The translations under genes were made by a program, and so were the position numbers. The notes under the pieces are model-generated. The model worked only from the letters and a program-made list of their open reading frames with translations, was not told where the DNA came from and ran no database searches. From Parastagonospora avenae f. sp. tritici 18332-5 (lineage: Eukaryota; Ascomycota; Dothideomycetes; Pleosporales; Phaeosphaeriaceae): 64,000 nucleotides of DNA. Positions 22,345-34,395 of the stretch are shown one piece after another. Every line of letters starts with the position of its first letter. Within the stretch, counting starts at the first letter, position 1. The stretch lies in NCBI GenBank assembly GCA_022559985.1, contig JAFJTR010000013.1, positions 1-64,000 on the forward strand, written 5' to 3'.

Positions 22345-25067
22345 GTTGAACAGCTGGAGGCAGTTGCGGTGCACGCGCTCAGCAGCCTTCTACTGGGAGG
22401 AAGAGGATCAGTCGGTGGTGGACGTGGTCGTGGTCCAAGTCGCAGTGGCTGCAGCGAGCACTATTAACGCTTTCGACAAACTTCAAGGGTACGCGGCGGC
22501 ATGCACACTCGGGCAAACTTCCCCCGCACCAGGCATACACAGCAAGCAGATGATAAGCTGTGGAGCCTCCATCTTCACAGCAATTGCAGCGGTGTAAGCA
22601 TCAGGCGTGGGCACGAGGAGCGATGCGCGTGCACGAGACATGGCGTGGTGTGGTGAACAGGCCGCCCCATGTCGTGCATATCGCGGCTGTCCTGCGCCTT
22701 GACGTAGCTCTGCCACACTGCAACTGCATCCGGCCCATCACGTGGACGGACCCTGGCCGATCCGCGAAATCATCTGGCCAGAATAGCTTCAAATCTTCTT
22801 GGTAGCACCACTCGCGAAACCACTACTTCACCGACATGCATACGCTACATATTCGACGGGTCCCTTATCTTCAAAAGCCTGTGATCCATCGTACTGAACT
22901 GCTAGTAGGCCCGCGGTAACGCCAACACTCCTCCGCGGCCTTGTCTGCTCACATCCAAGCTGGACCGCTTTCTCACTGGAGATGGACTTGTACACTCCAT
23001 CCGAAATATCAAAGCGAAGTGAGTCATCGACCAATTGACTTCCTGGCGAATGAGAAGAGTGCGGCCGCAACGTGCTTCTCATGTCCGCCCAATTTTCCAT
23101 TATTTCGCTGCGGCAATGGCGGAGATTTTGTGGAGAAAAGCTGGGGTTACCGCCAATCTCCACATGCCAGTGCAGTTCCTTCCATGGACATGGGATACCA
23201 CACATCTCTACACGCAGATCGCGATGCAGCTGCGCCGAGTAGCTATCGACCAGCGTAGTCATTAATGCTATCTAGCTGTCGACCTCGAGTCCGCTTCTCG
23301 ATGAATTTCAACAATCGTCACACCCTGCCCGAACTGTACAAGTTTCAGATGCAGTGCTGCCATATGGACCAAAGAGCAGCAGTCTTCTTCTCGGATTTGG
23401 CATCGAGACTTGTATAGCGAGCCACTATCTGGTGATTTTCATGGTGGGGCGCTGGATTCCTGGCCCCCAGTTGGCCCTTATTGGACCTATAAACCAGCCT
23501 TCGCCTGCAGCGCTTGGAGAGAAGGCCAAGTGGGTTTTATCAAGATTACCGGCGTGTAACAGCAGCTACCTACCCACTTTTGGGTCATCCGCCATTGCTT
23601 TTCCAGTTCTCCAGTTCACAAACCTATACGTTCGTACCACGTTGTTAAGTCACGTCTTGGCACTACATATACCAAGCCGGCCATTTCCCAGACAGTTGTA
23701 GCCGCATGGCTCGGTCCTTTTGATGCTGGTCTTCCCGTCTTCGATCCTAGTATCGTTCGATGCTTTCCCTGTGGGGCAATGAAATTTGGCGAAGGTGCCT
23801 GTCGTCACCGTACATAACGCCGGTGATGCGCGTCCAACTACCGTACGCAGTCGATCTAGTTGTGCCATGGACGTTAGATCTACTGTCTCCCACCCTCAGG
23901 CTTGCCTGACCTCCGGTAGACGAAGGATGTTGCCGGTCACAACAAGATGAAATAGTACAAACCGAATCGTGAGTCACTTACACAGTTGTACATGTCTTCC
24001 AAGCTGCTCTACAATTCTAGGCACTTGATGTTTTCTTGGCTGCTCCAGTCGTCACATTGCCTTGACGACCACCCAGACTTGACCATCGTTAACACCGCAA
24101 AGGTTGTCATATACAATCTAGGATGTCTTCTTTGACTTGCAATTCTCGGTCTCATTGCTACTACGTAAAGCGCTCCCTCCCAGCCCTAAAATACCGACAG
24201 ATAGAAAGTATTCGATCGGATCAATCTGTTGGTAGTGGCCTTGCACAGATAGCAGCCCGGATTCATTGGCGCCGCATAGGTTGCTTAGCCATTTGCGTCT
24301 GATGTTGTGCCAAAGATTAAGGCGCCTCCATATGGATGTAGACTACCACCATTTCCATCCGAACGTAGCACAGTATTGCATCCCAGCATCCAGTGGCAAT
24401 AATTAACCACCTACTGCGTTGTCACTATTTCATATTTTGTATACATAATCATCACCTGTCACATATACATTTCCTGGAGTCTAGCAACCGAGCTCATCAT
24501 GCTCACACAGCAACTCAAAGAACCAGGCAATCTAAGAAGTTTATCTGTTAGTCTCAGGTCAATAGTAACGTTTGCAGGATTGTTGGTATAGGGTGCCCAT
24601 TATCAAGATCAAGGAAGTTGAACACGGGAGAGAAACTGGAACTCGTGTTTGGACATGATGAAGACGATAGGAAGAGATTCCTGACGAGGGTTAAGCGAAA
24701 CAAAGCATACTGGGCAAAAACGCTCTTTGTTGACACTTGTAAGAGTCCGAAAGGTCAATCGGACTGCAAAATCAAGCCGCAAATAGTTTGAGGGCCCTCT
24801 GAGACTTTGTTGAAGAAGACACCTTCATCCGTACTTTCCTAGGACCTGAGACCATAGTCTGCACCTGTTGCAAAGATGGCCAAGTGCAGCGTCTATCGTC
24901 TTACTTTGTTGCCCCATCCGCCCCCTTCCCGAGGCTGACAGCGACACCGCGCGTATGCAGCCCCCATTCTTACTCAATATATAATTCGGACCCTAATGTT
25001 TTTGCTTGCTGACGACAGAATATAAAGCACATAATCAGTGACTGTTGCTGCACTATCCGATGCCAAC
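22345..25067. other. 2.7-kb intergenic stretch with no recognisable gene
   Basis: Several frames of 60-145 codons occur on both strands, but none has protein-like character, splice continuity or a known motif. A TATA-like TATAAAG at 25021-25027 precedes the next gene by about 45 bp and may belong to its promoter. Confidence 0.4.
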
Positions 25068-25926
25068 ATGACAGCAACGATTACACAATTCACTCCTCCT
25101 GCCTCCTGCTCAACTCCCTGGTTTGGCACCAGGTCTGGAGGAACTGGTTATGCTCTTCTAAATGGCGTGAAATGCTCCAAGAACGCCATTTTCGACGACG
25201 ACGACTGCTATCCCCCAACTGCATCAGCATATCCGGGTTGTCCTGCAAATTGGTCCGGTGGCCTTACGAGAGCATCAACCATCGCATGTTGTCCAAAGTT
25301 AGTTTCCTCACATTTTTACACGGCTTAAAGTTGACGTGACTCTTCGCAGTGGCTTTACCCTCACAAAAATGGACGATGTGTGCGTAACCAAATTCTCCGG
25401 GCCTATCGTCAAAGTGGTGATGTGCAACGCAAATTCCCCTCCGCAGACCGTCATGCACACATTCGAGTTTAGCGACCCTGCCATTTTCGTTGAGAATGTG
25501 AAGTTCATTTCGACACGGGAGTCATCAAGCGTGGTCTCAAGCACGCCGACCCCAACGCCTGCTTCTACAACTTTCACCACACCGACTTCGACGATTTCTC
25601 CGACGGCGACGAGCTCATCTGTATCGCAAGGCTCCAAGGATGGCTTGTCTGGAGCCACCATCGCTGGGATTGTTGTTGGGGCGATAGCCAGCGCAGTGCT
25701 CATTGTAGCAGGGATTATGCTCTTGGAGCGACAGAAGCGCCAGCGGGTTAGAGAGATCACCCCAGCTGGCTATTTTGGTCGGAAACCTGAGCTTCCAAGT
25801 TTGGGAGAAGGCTTTGATGAGATGGGTGGTACAAATGCGCCCGGATACCGTATAGAGGCGCTCATGTGTGCACCTCCTGTGGAGCTTAGAAGTGACTGTG
25901 CTCAAGGTCATGAGAGTCGAAGATGA
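25068..25926 (+). CDS. single-pass Ser/Thr-rich surface protein, 268 aa
   Basis: Exons 25068-25297 and 25350-25926 (intron 52 bp). The N-terminal half carries spaced cysteines (ASCSTPWFG, GVKCSKN, DDDDCYPP, GCPANWSG, IACCP, DDVCVTK), typical of a family of ascomycete surface proteins that open with a FTPPASC motif. A Ser/Thr/Pro-rich stalk follows, then one membrane segment (GATIAGIVVGAIASAVLIVAGIML in pieces, about residues 180-205), a basic stop-transfer ERQKRQR and a short cytoplasmic tail. No signal peptide is visible with this start, which is normal for these relatives. The layout is that of fungal wall-stress or SKG6-like sensors; function unknown. Confidence 0.75.
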
Positions 25927-26080
25927 CGACAAATTCAGTCATAGGGCGAGGTCTGGAATCAGCTCTGGAGTACTGATACTGTTGTAGTGTAGTTGATGTG
26001 CACTGTTATGATGAAGTGTGCAATTCCAGAGAAGAGTATCCGAGGATGGCTCGTCTATATGATGCTAAATCTTCCAGGGT

Positions 26081-27907
26081 GTGGTAGAGTACCTCGAAAC
26101 AGCTATCCTAGACATATTCTCTCGTATGTCGGCATCGCTTCAGGCCATGCTTGCAAATGTATTTGACCAACAGCAACTCGTTCCGAACAACCTTGCTCCG
26201 ATGCTTTGATGAGAAGAACGCACGCAAAGCCCTTCAACAGATTGTATTTGCTGCCCACTACATCGTTGTCGCCTTCGAGCTCGTATCCCTCGTCTAAAAC
26301 TGGAGCATGGCCATGTACAGTTGTGACCAATAGCTCTTTTTCCGAATGGGCAATGAGTCTTTCAGTCCTACTAAAAATCAGCAAGACCTTCGATATCATT
26401 TTCCAAATATGGAAATGGGCCCTACAGGTTCTTCAATGCCAACATTGAACCTCTTCTGCTCAGTCACGCGAAGAAACCGGTGGGGTTCGGTGCGAGTACT
26501 GTATTTCTCAACGACATCTTCGAAGAGCTTCTCACACTCGTACCTGTAGCGGATAGGACGTATGAGCTACAAGACCAGTATAGACAAAATCTGTGCCGCG
26601 CGCTTGTTGGTACAACAGAAGCGACGCTCATGTACTCACCTAAACTGATCGTCACAGAAGCGAAGTTGCCACAATGGCACACGCTTAGCACCAAAGAACA
26701 TGCTGCCCACTCTACAAGGGAGAGTTGGGAGGAGGATAGGCTTAGCGACCTACTGGCAGCTGCAGCAGCTGTCGGATACGAACGAGCAGTGGCAAATTAT
26801 GTTGCTCTAGGAGGCAGAATCCTTAAGAACCAAGGCTGCTTTCGATCTCCATTAGCTGCGGCTGCATCAACTGGCAAGCTGGATACAGTGCACTTACTTC
26901 TGGAGATGACCATTCAATACGTAGTCAAAGCGATTCCAACCCTCACCCATCCTTCCGGAGGAGAGGCATTCTCGGATTGCCATCGGTACTATTGGATCTT
27001 CGCCGAAGCGATACTTCATGCTGCTCGCTATGGCCAAACAGAAATAGCGCTACTCCTTCTGGCTTTTACCAGACAGATGTTCCCGAAGATCCTGTTAGAA
27101 GAAGATGGGCCCTTCTTCGTCACAGCCATGCGCACTTCATCTTCTCTTGACTTGGTCAAGAAACTACTCGAAGCTGAGTGTCTGACGAATCAACCTACGA
27201 AAGCGCATAAGATCGTTCCAGCCAATTAATCCTCTAAGGAAGGCGAACTAGTCGTCACCGAGAAAGCTAGTTTGCTCCAGGTTGACATGGTCAGTTCTAC
27301 ATTTCATGGATACATACTCAAGGGGGCTAAGGCCGCATGTATCGCCGGCAGAATGAACGTTCTTCAGTATTTGCTGGAGGACGGATTCTTCGAGTGGACA
27401 ACTATGTTCCCTGATGACGTGTTTCATAAGGGATTCAGCTGCGTTCAACTTGCAGCGTGCTACGGACATCGTTCCATGATGGAGCTTTACACCGCACATG
27501 GCAACACAATCACCAGCCGAGACCTCACCATTGCTATTTCGAGAGACACATCATATGGTAAGCCCGAGGTTGGCTTCCATATGGCTCAGTATCTTCTCCG
27601 CGCTGGAGCCCTTGTAGATGATCTGGTCCTGCAAGAATGTGAAGCGCGCACGTCATATGTGTAACGGGCCATCTACAAGCGAGGCGGCATGCATTACTGT
27701 ATCACTGATGGAGCCATGACTGCGACACTCATCGCTCACGCCGTAATGAAGCAATCATCTCAGACAACACTGCGACGCTACGTCGCCATCAAAATGCTCT
27801 TGCGAATCATTGTCAGCGGCAAAGTCAGGGTTCCGACAGAGTCACTGCCATTCCAAGCTATGGCGAAAGAGGTGATTGATTGGCTGAGGAGTCCACCAGC
27901 CGAATAG
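26081..27907 (+). pseudogene. decayed ankyrin-repeat protein gene
   Basis: Ankyrin-like helices recur along the region (for example LAAAASTGKLDTVHLLLE, AACIAGRMNVLQYLLEDG, VQLAACYGHRSMMELY). The fragments 26480-27229, 27272-27664 and 27689-27907 share one frame and are separated only by TAA codons at 27227-27229 and 27662-27664. Upstream, 26081-26200 is in the same frame, then the sense reading moves to another frame with stops at 26295-26297 (TAA) and 26331-26333 (TAG), and returns near 26400. So there are at least four nonsense codons and two frameshifts. All four stops can come from CAA or CAG by C-to-T change, as in RIP. The true 5' end is not clear. Confidence 0.75.
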
Positions 27908-28150
27908 ATCGGCGAGGATCTGGAGTTTGGGATCATGGTATGGGAGACAGGAAGGGTGAGCTTGATCTACATGTTAGTCTTGTGGATACGAACGAGGCTC
28001 AAAGCAAGCAACGTGCTAGGAACAAACAGTCAAAATTGGAAAATATATGATTGCCATTCGAAGTATCAATACAAGTGCATTAGAAATTAAATACCGTTCA
28101 ATTGTGCATGACCCTTCCCAACTTCGCATCTATGAGACATTCTAGCCCAG

Positions 28151-28728
28151 TTACACTCTAACTTCCTCCACCCGACCCTTCTTCCCAGCCCTCCACTTAT
28201 GTACCGCCACAGCACTCAAAGCCATCATACCCGCCCACATGAGCAACAACAAAATCTGAACCCCCGCCTCTCCGTACACAATATTCTGCCAAGTATCTTC
28301 GTTGGGAAACTCCACTTCATTTGCATACGCCAAGAACGGCCCCAACCAGCAAACCTGAACATACAAACACACCATCAACACACTTCCCACCAGCGCAAAG
28401 ACCGGGTGGAAAGAGTACGTGGAGTGATGCAGTGGGTTTAGGATCAGGAAGAAAGCGATGATGGTGTACACCAGATCTGGGATCAGTGCGAGGCCGATGC
28501 GCAGCCAGAAATGGTATCTAGAAGATGGAGGTTAGTGAAGTTACACAAGTCGAGAGGGGCGGACACCGACGGGGCGTATTCCCAGGATTCGTATGGCCAC
28601 CATGATTTGATGAGCGCGGACTCAACGATGACGAGGATGATAAACGGAATGAGAAGGATGTTTTTAGCGAGGAAGATGGTGTGGTGGTGACGTTGGCTGG
28701 GATGGGTGAAGGCTGTGAGGATGCTCAT
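28151..28728 (-). CDS. small membrane protein with four predicted TM helices
   Basis: Exons 28728-28571 and 28517-28151 (intron 53 bp) give 174 residues. Hydrophobic segments lie near residues 22-43, 56-80, 88-110 and 138-160. The N-terminus has a His-rich patch (HPSQRHHHT) and the C-terminus a basic tail. I do not recognise the family. An in-frame extension upstream of the chosen ATG is open for a few codons to a possible splice acceptor at about 28,757, so the real gene may have another 5' exon. Confidence 0.65.
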
Positions 28729-29371
28729 GTTGATGCCGAGTGCTGTTTTGGAACTATGCGATGTGTGAAATTACTTATAGCGGTAGATAAAACTTGTGGA
28801 ATGATTATGGTCGTGAGGCGGAAGAATGAGCAACTTCAATCCAAGATGCGAGAGCATCGTCCCTTTCATACAACGATCGAGTTCCTTTGGCACAGCCTTG
28901 CATCCCACCAGGCGTCCAAGGTGCCCGCGAATACGACTGCCACGACCTGCGCCTTGAATGATCTGCCTTGCCAGGACATGAAACTTGTGGCATGGCACGA
29001 CGTTGAGATCGACGAAACCAGCAGCAATTACGTTTGTATGGTCTCTTGGTGAGCTGTAGATGCAAGTGATTGGTCGTTGCTTTGCTTCAACGCAAGATCA
29101 GCCGAATCATGATGTACAGCCACCTTCGCTTAGGCGATGCCAAGAGAAGGAAGAAAGGAAAGGGCGGTGGCGCTGGTGATTAGCAAGGTTAAGCGAGTCA
29201 GTGGTACAAATTTAGGTACCACAAAGTATCTAATCGCATTACTTTATTCATTCATTTAAGAAACTGTAGGACAGCCGAGTATCTTGACAGGAGTCCAACA
29301 CAAATAAAGCCCTTGCGATTGCCTACCTTGCTCGGATGCGTGGCGTGTCATCTTCAGACAGCATTGGATAC
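28729..29371. other. intergenic region
   Basis: About 640 bp without a supported gene. A possible upstream exon of the small membrane protein would lie here. Nothing else is recognised. Confidence 0.35.
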
Positions 29372-30164
29372 CTAAGCCATTGCAGCAGCTGTTGGTCATT
29401 AGTAACTTGCAAATAGCACGCCCAAACGTGGAAAACATACCGTCGACCCACTGGTTGAAGATGCCGTTCGATCCAATGCTCTTGAGATAGCAGGTTCCAG
29501 TCGACCAAGACACAGCTTTGCAGCCAGCAGTACTTGCGCAGTTTTTCATGCATTGGGTCAAGTCCTCTGCCGAGGTAATTCCGATATTGTTGCCGTAGAA
29601 GTCAGTGTCGCAGCTTGTCTTGAAGGTTCCGGCAGCGGTGGTATAGGTGCAGCCGTTGGTACCGGGCACGTCGCAGTCGACGACTTCGCTGCAGGCATTT
29701 GAGCTAGATGAGGTGGTCGTGCCGGCCTTGGTCAACAGACCCGCGGTGACGGAGGCCCTGGTGGGTGGGTTAGAAATGAATTTAGGCGATACAGCTGAAA
29801 GGACTTACGATGTGTGGGCAGTGCCTAGGGAGCTACCGAGCAGATAGCAGAATTCTCCTTCGTAATTGAAGGCCTTGCAGGCAGCGGTCCGCGCACACGA
29901 ACTTGCGCAGTAAGCGAATGAACCAGCCTGTAATTTTGTCAGTTGGATCTGATTGCTGTTCCGTATGGAGGGCAAGCATACCTGGGTGGTCTGGATGATG
30001 TTCCCGTCGTAGTCCGTGGCGCACTTGAGCTGGAAGACCGCACCGTTTCCTGTAGTCGTGGTGCAGCCGCTCTCATTTGGGCATCGAGGTTGATCGGTAC
30101 GACACTTGGCAGCTGCCGCAGGCGCAGAGAGCGCCGTAAGGGCAAGTACGATGGCTGGAAGCAT
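29372..30164 (-). CDS. secreted protein with two PAN/apple-like modules
   Basis: Four exons: 30164-29982, 29927-29809, 29757-29441 and 29388-29372 (introns 54, 51 and 52 bp), 211 residues. A signal peptide ends near AAAA-K20. Two cysteine modules follow, each with an opening Cys pair, a CATDYDGN or CDTDFYGN strand and a closing CxxxCxxxxxCKAxxx...CYL pattern (SSCARTAACKAFNYEG...CYLL; KNCASTAGCKAVSWST...CYLK), as in PAN domains that bind carbohydrate or protein. A Ser/Thr linker joins them. The last exon codes only for AAMA before the stop. It probably acts outside the cell. Five 9-bp repeats lie just upstream of the start. Confidence 0.8.
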
Positions 30165-30174
30165 AATGACTGAT

Positions 30175-30219
30175 GACTGAATTGACTGAATTGACTGAAT
30201 TGACTGAATTGACTGAATG
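30175..30219 (+). repeat. five copies of a 9-bp tandem repeat in a 5' leader
   Basis: The unit GACTGAATT occurs four times exactly, then once as GACTGAATG. The array ends 11 bp upstream of the start codon of the PAN-like gene, so it should be transcribed as part of its leader. Confidence 0.9.
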
Positions 30220-30451
30220 TGTATTGATGAGGGAGAAGTCTACCACGTTGTAGAGCGGGGAAGGTGACACATATATGCTCAATGCCCATGATTAGGTCTA
30301 GATTTCTCAAGTTTGGAAAGCGTTGGGGTGCCGATGGCCGTTACCAAACTTCGACGTTGCGGAACGGAAAGAGCTGGGCGGCTGCATGCGCTAACCATTG
30401 TCTGGAAACGCTCATGCAGGCTCAGCTCGGAGTATGTCCAGCCGAACTGCT

Positions 30452-32284
30452 TCAGACTGCATCCTCTGGCGTCCAAACACCTTCCGTGGAGAGAACGCCT
30501 GCTTTTGAGTAATCCAGCGTACGCCCATCCTTCAGATATGCCCATCGAAAATATTCGTTGACTGCAGGGGCGGGTGGTCGCTCCCATTCGAACTCTCGAC
30601 CAGTCCGAGGCTCTCCATCGTCGTACCATGTCCGGCCACGTTCTACATCGTTGACCATTACACTAATGCCGTCCACAATCTCCGGAGCCGGGTTCCAAGT
30701 AAACTTTACAACAAGGCCGTTCACCCCGGACTCAATCAGCGGCATCAAGCTTTTCGGCACTTCCGAATTCAGCTCTGCATCAGCTCGGAGTGCCTCACTC
30801 GTTTGGAGCACCGAATCAAAGTCCCATCGAGCTACCCCATTTACGAACAGACCCAGGAGAATGCCCTGGTATAACAAGGAACGCCGTGTCTGGAGGTTGG
30901 TGCCTGGCAGAAGCAGAAGCGCCAGTATGTAGTGATGGATCCGTAGGTTGACTCCAGGTATGAGAATACAAAACAGAATCGCGCTAATAAATATGCCATA
31001 GATTCCAAGGTAGCGTAGAAGGCGACCTTCGCGCCAGAAGGAGTAGGCCTGGCTAACGATGATACCAGCGAGGACCAATATGATCACAAGCAGGGCTAGT
31101 TTTGCGCCGGGTTGTTGACTCAAGTCGTGCGCAGAAAGACGCGATATTGGTATCCAATCAAAGGTATAGTTTGATAGTGCTCCTATCCAGAAGCCACCAA
31201 GCCAGAATAAAGTCTTCTCAAACTGGGCGGTGATTCCAAACAATGTCCTCTTGATGATAGCGCGATACACGACAATGGCAACGAAGACCGCGGGCAGCAA
31301 CCGCTTTACGAACATCGAGAGATGATCCGGCAATACTGTGTTAGTGCGATATGAGGCCGATGGTGGATCAGACACAAAGCTGACATGCGCAAAGATGAGA
31401 ACGAAAATGGGAAAAAAGACCAGCGGAGATGCCGAAAAGATGGCAAGGATTGCGGTCGAGACCAAGGACACAGAGAGCAGCGTCGAACGAGGCTCAGAAG
31501 GGCATCGAAATCCATCATCCGAGGCAATAGAGTACGACAACGGGAAGTCGGAGTCGAAGGCGATGGACTCGATACCATGCTGCTTGGTGCTTGCAAAACC
31601 GGTATGTGTTCCAACGAGATTGACTCGACCACAACCGCTTTTGGCACCGTTGATGATACCCGCGTGTATCGCTGAGCCGCAGATGAAGCTGTCACCCCGA
31701 TATGGTCCACTACCAATGACGAGAGGGCGATAGTTCACGTCGATAGGGCCAACATGTCTTGGATTCAGAACCTGGACATCGCGGCATTTCGCAGGACAGC
31801 GGAAAGCAAAAGTACGGTTGTCGAAAGGGTGACAGTTGACGCCATCGATTCCGCACTCGTTCTTCCTCAACCAAAGAGTGTCTACGCAGTCCAGGTTTAC
31901 CACATGCCTTCCCTCCGCATCATCGATAGGAAGCTGGGCCGACAAGAAGCCTGCGAAGAAAATGAACCAAAGAAGCAAGACGACTGAAAGGAGGGCTCTC
32001 TTGTCGATTCTCCAAACCTCCAGCAATCTGATCGGAGCTTCCTGCAAGGCTGGTAGGAATGGGTGAATAGAATGTACTTTGGGCGGATTGGGTCCATTCA
32101 ATAGGCTCAGGAGACCTCCCTGTTGGGACTGCGTGCGATGTATGGGCAAATCATCGTCTTCGTTGCTTGATTCATCTGTGCCGAGCAATTGCGCTTCTTC
32201 GTCCGTGGAGTTGTTCCCGCAGATGGGGCTCAATTTGATGTCATTGCTATCATAACTTTGACGAGAAGGCGGTGGGCTTCGCAT
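30452..32284 (-). CDS. LCCL-domain multi-pass membrane protein, 610 aa
   Basis: A single exon. A cytosolic-looking N-terminus of about 95 residues is followed by one TM helix (LLSVVLLLWFIFFAGFL), then a lumenal LCCL domain with conserved FRCPAKC, GSGPYRGDSFICGSAIHAG and SGCGRV blocks. At least seven further hydrophobic segments lie between about residues 270 and 490, and a soluble C-terminus follows. This is the standard layout of fungal LCCL proteins, likely in the secretory or vacuolar membrane; the biochemical role is not known. Its start is 232 bp downstream of the VPS36 stop on the same strand. Confidence 0.9.
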   Translation of the reverse strand: MRSPPPSRQSYDSNDIKLSPICGNNSTDEEAQLLGTDESSNEDDDLPIHRTQSQQGGLLSLLNGPNPPKVHSIHPFLPALQEAPIRLLEVWRIDKRALLSVVLLLWFIFFAGFLSAQLPIDDAEGRHVVNLDCVDTLWLRKNECGIDGVNCHPFDNRTFAFRCPAKCRDVQVLNPRHVGPIDVNYRPLVIGSGPYRGDSFICGSAIHAGIINGAKSGCGRVNLVGTHTGFASTKQHGIESIAFDSDFPLSYSIASDDGFRCPSEPRSTLLSVSLVSTAILAIFSASPLVFFPIFVLIFAHVSFVSDPPSASYRTNTVLPDHLSMFVKRLLPAVFVAIVVYRAIIKRTLFGITAQFEKTLFWLGGFWIGALSNYTFDWIPISRLSAHDLSQQPGAKLALLVIILVLAGIIVSQAYSFWREGRLLRYLGIYGIFISAILFCILIPGVNLRIHHYILALLLLPGTNLQTRRSLLYQGILLGLFVNGVARWDFDSVLQTSEALRADAELNSEVPKSLMPLIESGVNGLVVKFTWNPAPEIVDGISVMVNDVERGRTWYDDGEPRTGREFEWERPPAPAVNEYFRWAYLKDGRTLDYSKAGVLSTEGVWTPEDAV

Positions 32285-32516
32285 TGTTCGTCATATATGT
32301 TCAAGAAATAGTTACGGTGTTGAGATCTAGGTTGGCAGTCTTTACGCTGGCTGAGTCGAAACAGGGGCGGCTCAGCCGGAGGCCTAAAAATACAAATACA
32401 CATACGGCGCCTTCCCTGTTTTGGACTAGCGAAGCAACGCTGGGTGTTGGGCACGTCAATGATTGAACTTCACACGGCTCATAATGCCGTCCTATCCACG
32501 AATATGTGTCTACATT

Positions 32517-34395
32517 CTAAGCATCTACCGGCGTAACGGAGAGCTTGACTAGCCAATTCTCCCAGAATCTGAAGCCATCGAGACCCTGTTCGCGACACAA
32601 GGCGCCAGCTTCTTCAGCCATTTCAAGCTCCTCGGTGGCAACTCCAACGCTCCACCCAAATCGCTCAGCTGTTTCCTGTGCCGTAACACCCCGACCATAC
32701 ATCTGCCAGTCCCATGTGGCGTCCGCGCTTGGCGGGCCATCATGCAGGCCTTTCAGCCAAGCTAGGAGGCTGGCAATGGTCTTCTCGTCTGTTCTGTCGC
32801 GACCTTGAACAACGAGCAGTCCGCTCTTGAACTGACGCAAGCGAACTGGGAGTTTGAGTGTATCCCACATCCGAGCCGCTTTCTCAAAGTCTGAAGGGCT
32901 GACAAGCTCAACACCACCTCGGGCACGATTGAATACAGCCCAGAGGTCCACCAATGTCATGATACCGCCTTCCTTGCGAAGGACCCCGCGCGTATCGTCG
33001 GTAAGCCATTCCGCCAGGTTTCTTGAAAGTTCTGAAACATACAAAGACTCTGAACCCGAGCCAGTGCCCAGCATGTCTTTCGTTGTGACAAGACCAAGAG
33101 CGGAGGCTGATTGCGACGCCAATGCGCTAGCTTCAGAGTTTCCATTTGACCCTATGTTCGCTTGAGATGCGAATTGCTCAGCTAGGGCTATGATCTCTTT
33201 TGCCGAAGTCATGAGCGCCTCGAGATCCTCGAAAGCGCTGCCTATCATAGCCTCATTATTCTGCCTCTGTTCTAAGCCTCGCCGTTCTAGGCCTGCTATG
33301 CCGACAACTCTGGGTCGCTCTGGCTCCGTCAATGACGGATCCGACTTGGTAGAGTAGCTGTCTTCAAATGACCCTGAAGCTGGCCGAGGCTTTGGTATCG
33401 GCGGGGCGCTGTGGAGCAGCCACTTACGCTGCACCAGGGCATTCTTCAGGCGCTCGTGAAATATTTTCTCTCCCCCTTGACGGAAAGAAACCTTGATACA
33501 TTCGGGCACGGCGCTCTGTGCGGTTGCAGCCAACGATGGCCCGGGGGACTCTGGTCTGCTAATATCTCTGGCTAGGTCAAGTCGCCGGTCGACCGCTGTC
33601 GTCAACGGAGCACCACAAATTTCGCAGGTACTCAAGGACGGATGATTCTCGAGCGTGCATCTTGGGCATGAAACCATTCCGTTCGCCGAGGGTAGATACA
33701 AGGCGCCTCCAGACTTGACATCTTTTGGAGGAGGTGGAGGCCTGTTCGACATGCCCGCTATGGCTGCCTTTACTACATGTACAGTGGGCGGCTTGATTCC
33801 GCAGGCTAGACATGGCGGTATAGGTGTTCGAGACGCTAACGCTGGATCGAAGTTGGAGGGTACGGGATTCGAAAAGGAACATATGGGACACACCCAGGTA
33901 GCGCTTTGCTGTGGTGCTGGTGCAGGGCTGCTGTGTCGCGGCGGAGTCGCCGTGGTCGGGCTCCCAACAGCGGTTGGGACTGAAGGACCGCGGGTGAGTT
34001 GCTTCAATGGTTTAGGGTATAGTGTAATCTTGGCCGAAGACTTCAGAAAGCCGGCCTATTCTTCGGTCAGCACAGTCTGGAGAAGGTCCGCAGACATGCG
34101 CAACATACGTAGAACTCAGTCTTCTCGACATCCTTGAGGAGGATGGCTACCGAGTTCTTGCGCGGCTCCGCGTGATCCACATAGCACACACGGTGCGAGG
34201 TCAGATAGGCCTGACCATGTTGGTACTGCGGTATCTTGAACTTGCTGTGTGCGAATTGTCAGTTTCAACATCACGGACTTCCGGGACGACGTACCCCTCA
34301 TAGAGACCAACAGCGTCCTGCACGAACAATAATGTCTCCTCCGGCAGGAGCGACGGGCGCAGTGCGGTGGTGAGATCGAGCTGGTGCAGGAACAT
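32517..34395 (-). CDS. VPS36: ESCRT-II subunit VPS36
   Basis: Three exons: 34395-34295, 34244-34109 and 34055-32517 (introns 50 and 53 bp), 591 residues. VPS36 links ESCRT-I, ubiquitin and PI3P to ESCRT-II on endosomes for sorting into multivesicular bodies. The N-terminal GLUE domain (start MFLHQLDLTTALRPSLLPEE, continuing KFKIPQYQHGQAYLTSHRV) is interrupted by two NZF-type zinc fingers, CPIC...CLAC and CPRC...CEIC, as in yeast. The C-terminal half has the helical and winged-helix EAP45 domains. The two small 5' exons restore the GLUE start and give perfect frame continuity. Confidence 0.95.

Noticed and set aside
21239..22597. A 452-codon plus-strand frame
   Set aside because: It lies antisense to the HOL1-like MFS gene, has low-complexity charged content and no homologous character; it is a shadow of that gene's codon bias.
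22828..23701. Frames of 144 codons (-) and 115 codons (+) in the long intergenic region
   Set aside because: There is no motif, no splice-consistent extension and no protein-like composition. They may be chance.
29372..30164. Two separate small secreted proteins
   Set aside because: Good GT..AG introns at 29758-29808 and 29928-29981 keep one frame and join both cysteine modules behind one signal peptide.
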